Shown: positions 62,311-64,000 of the stretch, one piece after another | How positions within the stretch are numbered: position 1 is the stretch's first letter | Layout: every line of letters begins with the position of its first letter | NCBI RefSeq assembly: GCF_021440085.1 | Contig: NZ_JAKCPW010000018.1 | Location: forward strand, 37,836-101,835 | Direction: 5' to 3' | Length of the DNA stretch: 64,000 bases | Source of the DNA: Dyadobacter sp. CY261 | Lineage (GTDB): Bacteria; Bacteroidota; Bacteroidia; Cytophagales; Spirosomataceae | Translations under genes and position numbers: made by a program | Notes under the pieces: generated by a model | Database searches by the model: none | What the model saw: only the letters and a program-made list of their open reading frames with translations | What the model was told of the DNA's origin: nothing

Positions 62311-63075
62311 ATGGCCATTCGTAGTTTATTGATCGTATTGCTTGTTACCGCTTTTTTAGGATATTCTTTTACAATAGGACTGACCGAACCTAACTCATTA
62401 ATCAAAAAAATACCCGACTTCCTGGCGATCCCTCTGCTTTTGGCTTGTGCACTGCTATACGTACTGGCAGCATGGTGGGCGGTGAAGGGATTTGGCGAAC
62501 ATAAATTCATAGCCATTGTATCGCTGGGTTTTTGCGCATTTGGTCTGAGTATTTTCGCGGTGGGTTTCTCCATAGAAATGAACAGAGGCAAGGCGCGAAC
62601 GGGGCAGTATGACTACAACTTCAACCGGCTCGATGCCAGCGAAAAGGTGGCTCTCACCAAAATCATCGGCGGAGCCGGGCTTCATTTAAGCAACGCGACT
62701 TTCACAGAACACTGGCATGTCGCCGATACGACTTCCACCTTTCGGATCTGTGTTCAGAAAGGCCATGTCACAGCGCTCAATATTTCCAATCATCCGATCC
62801 GGGAATTGGATTTATTTTCCCAACTTCCGGAGCTTGGAGATCTTTACCTGAGAAACTGCGGATTGTCGGACATGAGCGGGCTGAAATCTACAAAAATTGA
62901 CAGACTTGATATTTCGGACAATCAGATTACAACTCTGGAAACACTAAGCGGCGTTCCGAATGTACGTTGGCTGTTTGCATCTAACAATAAGTTGACTTCG
63001 ACTGAGGGCATCGAACGGTTCAAGCAACTGATTGACAAAGATCTCTCCGAAAACCCCCTCGATACCATACCATGA
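62311..63075 (+). CDS. Membrane protein with leucine-rich repeats
   Basis: 254 aa from ATG 62311-62313 (an in-frame TTG two codons earlier is unlikely as start). TM helices in about 1-95 (three segments), then a soluble part with leucine-rich repeats (about 160-250): LFSQLPELGDLYLRNCGLSDMSGL, IDRLDISDNQITTLETLSG, VRWLFASNNKLTSTEGIE. Likely a protein-protein interaction module facing one side of the membrane. Its stop overlaps the next start (ATGA). Confidence 0.8.
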   Translation: MAIRSLLIVLLVTAFLGYSFTIGLTEPNSLIKKIPDFLAIPLLLACALLYVLAAWWAVKGFGEHKFIAIVSLGFCAFGLSIFAVGFSIEMNRGKARTGQYDYNFNRLDASEKVALTKIIGGAGLHLSNATFTEHWHVADTTSTFRICVQKGHVTALNISNHPIRELDLFSQLPELGDLYLRNCGLSDMSGLKSTKIDRLDISDNQITTLETLSGVPNVRWLFASNNKLTSTEGIERFKQLIDKDLSENPLDTIP

Positions 63076-63692
63076 GCACTCTTCAGACCATTTGCGTTGG
63101 AATCTTCTTGATGGCCTATTATTTTTTCGTACTACGAAAATATAATACCCTGGGGTTCCGCCTGTTCTCGCTGTTTTTCTTCACCAGTATCGCTGTATGC
63201 TATTGGTGGTACATCGATTATGCCGACCTGAAAGATGTTGAAAAGAATGGTGTAGCCGCAGAGGCTGTCGTTCTTAAAAAATCGGCCGACAACCTCGAAT
63301 TCCGTTTTACAGACCAAACCGGGAATACGATTGTGCGAACACAAACAGGCGGCATTTCGGTTGAAGAGTTCGCTTCCGTATCGCAGGGTAAACCTGCGCC
63401 AGTCTTATATAGTCGGCATTCCGATGTTATTTATTTAAAAAGTAGCTACCAACGTCAGTTAAGCGACAACATATACATTCTTTTTTTTCCGGGACTGTTG
63501 TTTCTCATCGGATGTTTATGTTGGATTTTCCTTCGGAAGTACCGCGTTCATGCACATGGGGACGGCTCAATCTACGAATACGTCACCGACGAAAACGGGA
63601 AAGTTGTGCTCGATGATGCCCAAAGCAGCACTACAAAGTCACTGAGAAACTATACCACTTTCTCGAAGCTGTTTGATATTTTTGGGAAATAG
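63072..63692 (+). CDS. DUF3592-like membrane protein
   Basis: 206 aa. TM helices at about 5-22, 28-46 and 130-150. The loop between (60-125) has a beta-rich DUF3592-like part with VAAEAVVLKKSADNLEFRFTDQTGN and VLYSRHSDVIYL. Last gene of the plus-strand operon, 4-bp overlap with the LRR gene. Function unknown. Confidence 0.75.
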   Translation: MSTLQTICVGIFLMAYYFFVLRKYNTLGFRLFSLFFFTSIAVCYWWYIDYADLKDVEKNGVAAEAVVLKKSADNLEFRFTDQTGNTIVRTQTGGISVEEFASVSQGKPAPVLYSRHSDVIYLKSSYQRQLSDNIYILFFPGLLFLIGCLCWIFLRKYRVHAHGDGSIYEYVTDENGKVVLDDAQSSTTKSLRNYTTFSKLFDIFGK

Positions 63693-63726
63693 TCATAGAT
63701 ATGAGGAAGGTAGGTTTTATATAAGC

Positions 63727-63906
63727 ACGGGTTTGCCGAAGGTGTGGCCAAGCCTGGATCGAAAGCCTTCTGGCACTATGGAATTTTACCTGCATGCTAT
63801 CATCCCATTGCTTGTCAGTCATTTCAAACAAATTGACCTGCGGTACGGCGCCCGCGATATTCACCAAAGCATTGATCTGCCCAAACTTGTTGATAGCCTG
63901 CCGGAT
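63727..63906 (-). pseudogene. Short-chain dehydrogenase (SDR) internal fragment
   Basis: The minus strand encodes IRQAINKFGQINALVNIAGA and VNLFEMTDKQWDDSMQVKFH followed by SARRLSIQAWPHLRQTRA, matching the middle of classical SDR proteins (the NNAG strand and the following helix). Both the N-terminal TGxxxGIG and the YxxxK part are missing. The upstream end stops where the insertion element begins near 63908, so the element or a linked deletion probably broke the gene. Confidence 0.72.
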
Positions 63907-63931
63907 TTGTAATACTCCCCAAAATTGAGGC

Positions 63932-63968
63932 CATCGGTTAAGTTTAGTAACTTGACATTAAACCGATG
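63932..63968. repeat. Inverted repeat inside the IS left end
   Basis: Arms CATCGGTT (63932-63939) and AACCGATG (63961-63968), perfectly complementary with a 21-nt loop, just before the transposase start. It may shield the transposase from read-through transcription, as in other insertion sequences, or regulate it. Confidence 0.5.
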
Positions 63969-63973
63969 AGAAA

Positions 63974-64000
63974 ATGAAACAAAGCCGGAGGAAATTCACA
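63974..64000 (+). CDS. IS3-family transposase OrfA, start only
   Basis: ATG at 63974-63976 opens MKQSRRKFT, the usual first residues of IS3-family OrfA (MKxxRRKF). Nine codons are in the window, so the call rests on this short motif and on the IS-like end upstream. Confidence 0.6.

Larger units (their letters stand above)
63908..64000 (+). mobile_element. IS3-family insertion sequence, left end
   Basis: The segment starts TGTAATACTCCCC, resembling the TG...CCCC ends of IS150-group elements, and is followed at 63974 by an ORF that begins like an IS3 OrfA. Only the first 93 bp lie in the window. The exact boundary is inferred from the end of SDR homology and the TG dinucleotide. Confidence 0.6.

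Overview
The window looks like a chromosomal segment of a Bacteroidota bacterium, most likely Cytophagales (a Dyadobacter/Spirosoma-like relative). The basis is two SusC/SusD pairs, a one-protein hybrid two-component sensor, FtsX/MacB-type permeases without an adjacent ATPase, LytTR and 7TMR-DISM signalling, a fragment of the repeat typical of type IX-secreted proteins, and weak Shine-Dalgarno signals. The genus is inference. No rRNA, tRNA or CRISPR array was seen.

Layout. (1) 1-2645: the N-terminus of a serine hydrolase (beta-lactamase fold) diverges from a BlaI-BlaR1-like pair. Three near-identical palindromes lie between them. (2) 2.9-22.8 kb: a GC-rich polysaccharide-utilisation locus. 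It holds an ACS-type MFS transporter, an AraA-like isomerase, two consecutive SusC/SusD pairs, a clan GH-A glycosidase, an unassigned 838-aa secreted protein, an SGNH esterase, a convergent GntR/HutC regulator and a tannase/feruloyl-esterase homologue. One 14-bp near-palindrome (GTTAGTGCGTTAAG or CTTAGTGCGTTAAG) sits before the transporter, the isomerase operon and the esterase, and is probably the GntR operator. (3) 22.8-27.4 kb: LytTR regulator and histidine kinase, a TlpA-like thioredoxin protein, and a NamZ-type muramidase. (4) 27.6-33 kb: surface lipoproteins with a VWD protein, an OmpA/beta-barrel fusion and a PD40 propeller protein. (5) 33.1-35.7 kb: a 7TMR-DISM kinase and a NarL-type regulator, tail to tail and overlapping by 24 bp.

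(6) 35.8-41.1 kb: a minus-strand operon of divergent sigma factor, anti-sigma-like membrane protein, M48 protease fused to a beta-barrel, a lipoprotein with a dead matrixin domain, and an acyltransferase-like protein. I consider this the most unusual system here, together with the unassigned glycosidase-like gene of the PUL. (7) 41.5-45.9 kb: AraC-type membrane regulator, IorA/IorB-like molybdenum hydroxylase, and an AhpD gene whose 3' end is replaced by a piece of another gene. (8) 46-52.2 kb: a TlpA protein and an FtsX-type permease, each preceded by AT-rich palindromes, then a lipoprotein and a decarboxylase-type amidohydrolase. (9) 52.4-56.5 kb: a hybrid two-component sensor. (10) 56.5-57.5 kb: a decayed stretch with a DJ-1/PfpI remnant. 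(11) 57.5-63.7 kb: seven tightly packed plus-strand genes of poorly characterised families. (12) 63.7-64 kb: an SDR remnant cut by the left end of an IS3-family element that runs off the window.

How the PUL probably works: SusC/D pairs import oligosaccharides, the secreted or periplasmic glycosidases and esterases trim them, the MFS carrier imports the product, the isomerase starts catabolism, and the GntR protein senses an intermediate. The isomerase, clan GH-A enzyme and esterase together hint at an esterified plant glycan with arabinose-like sugars, but the substrate is not proven by the sequence.
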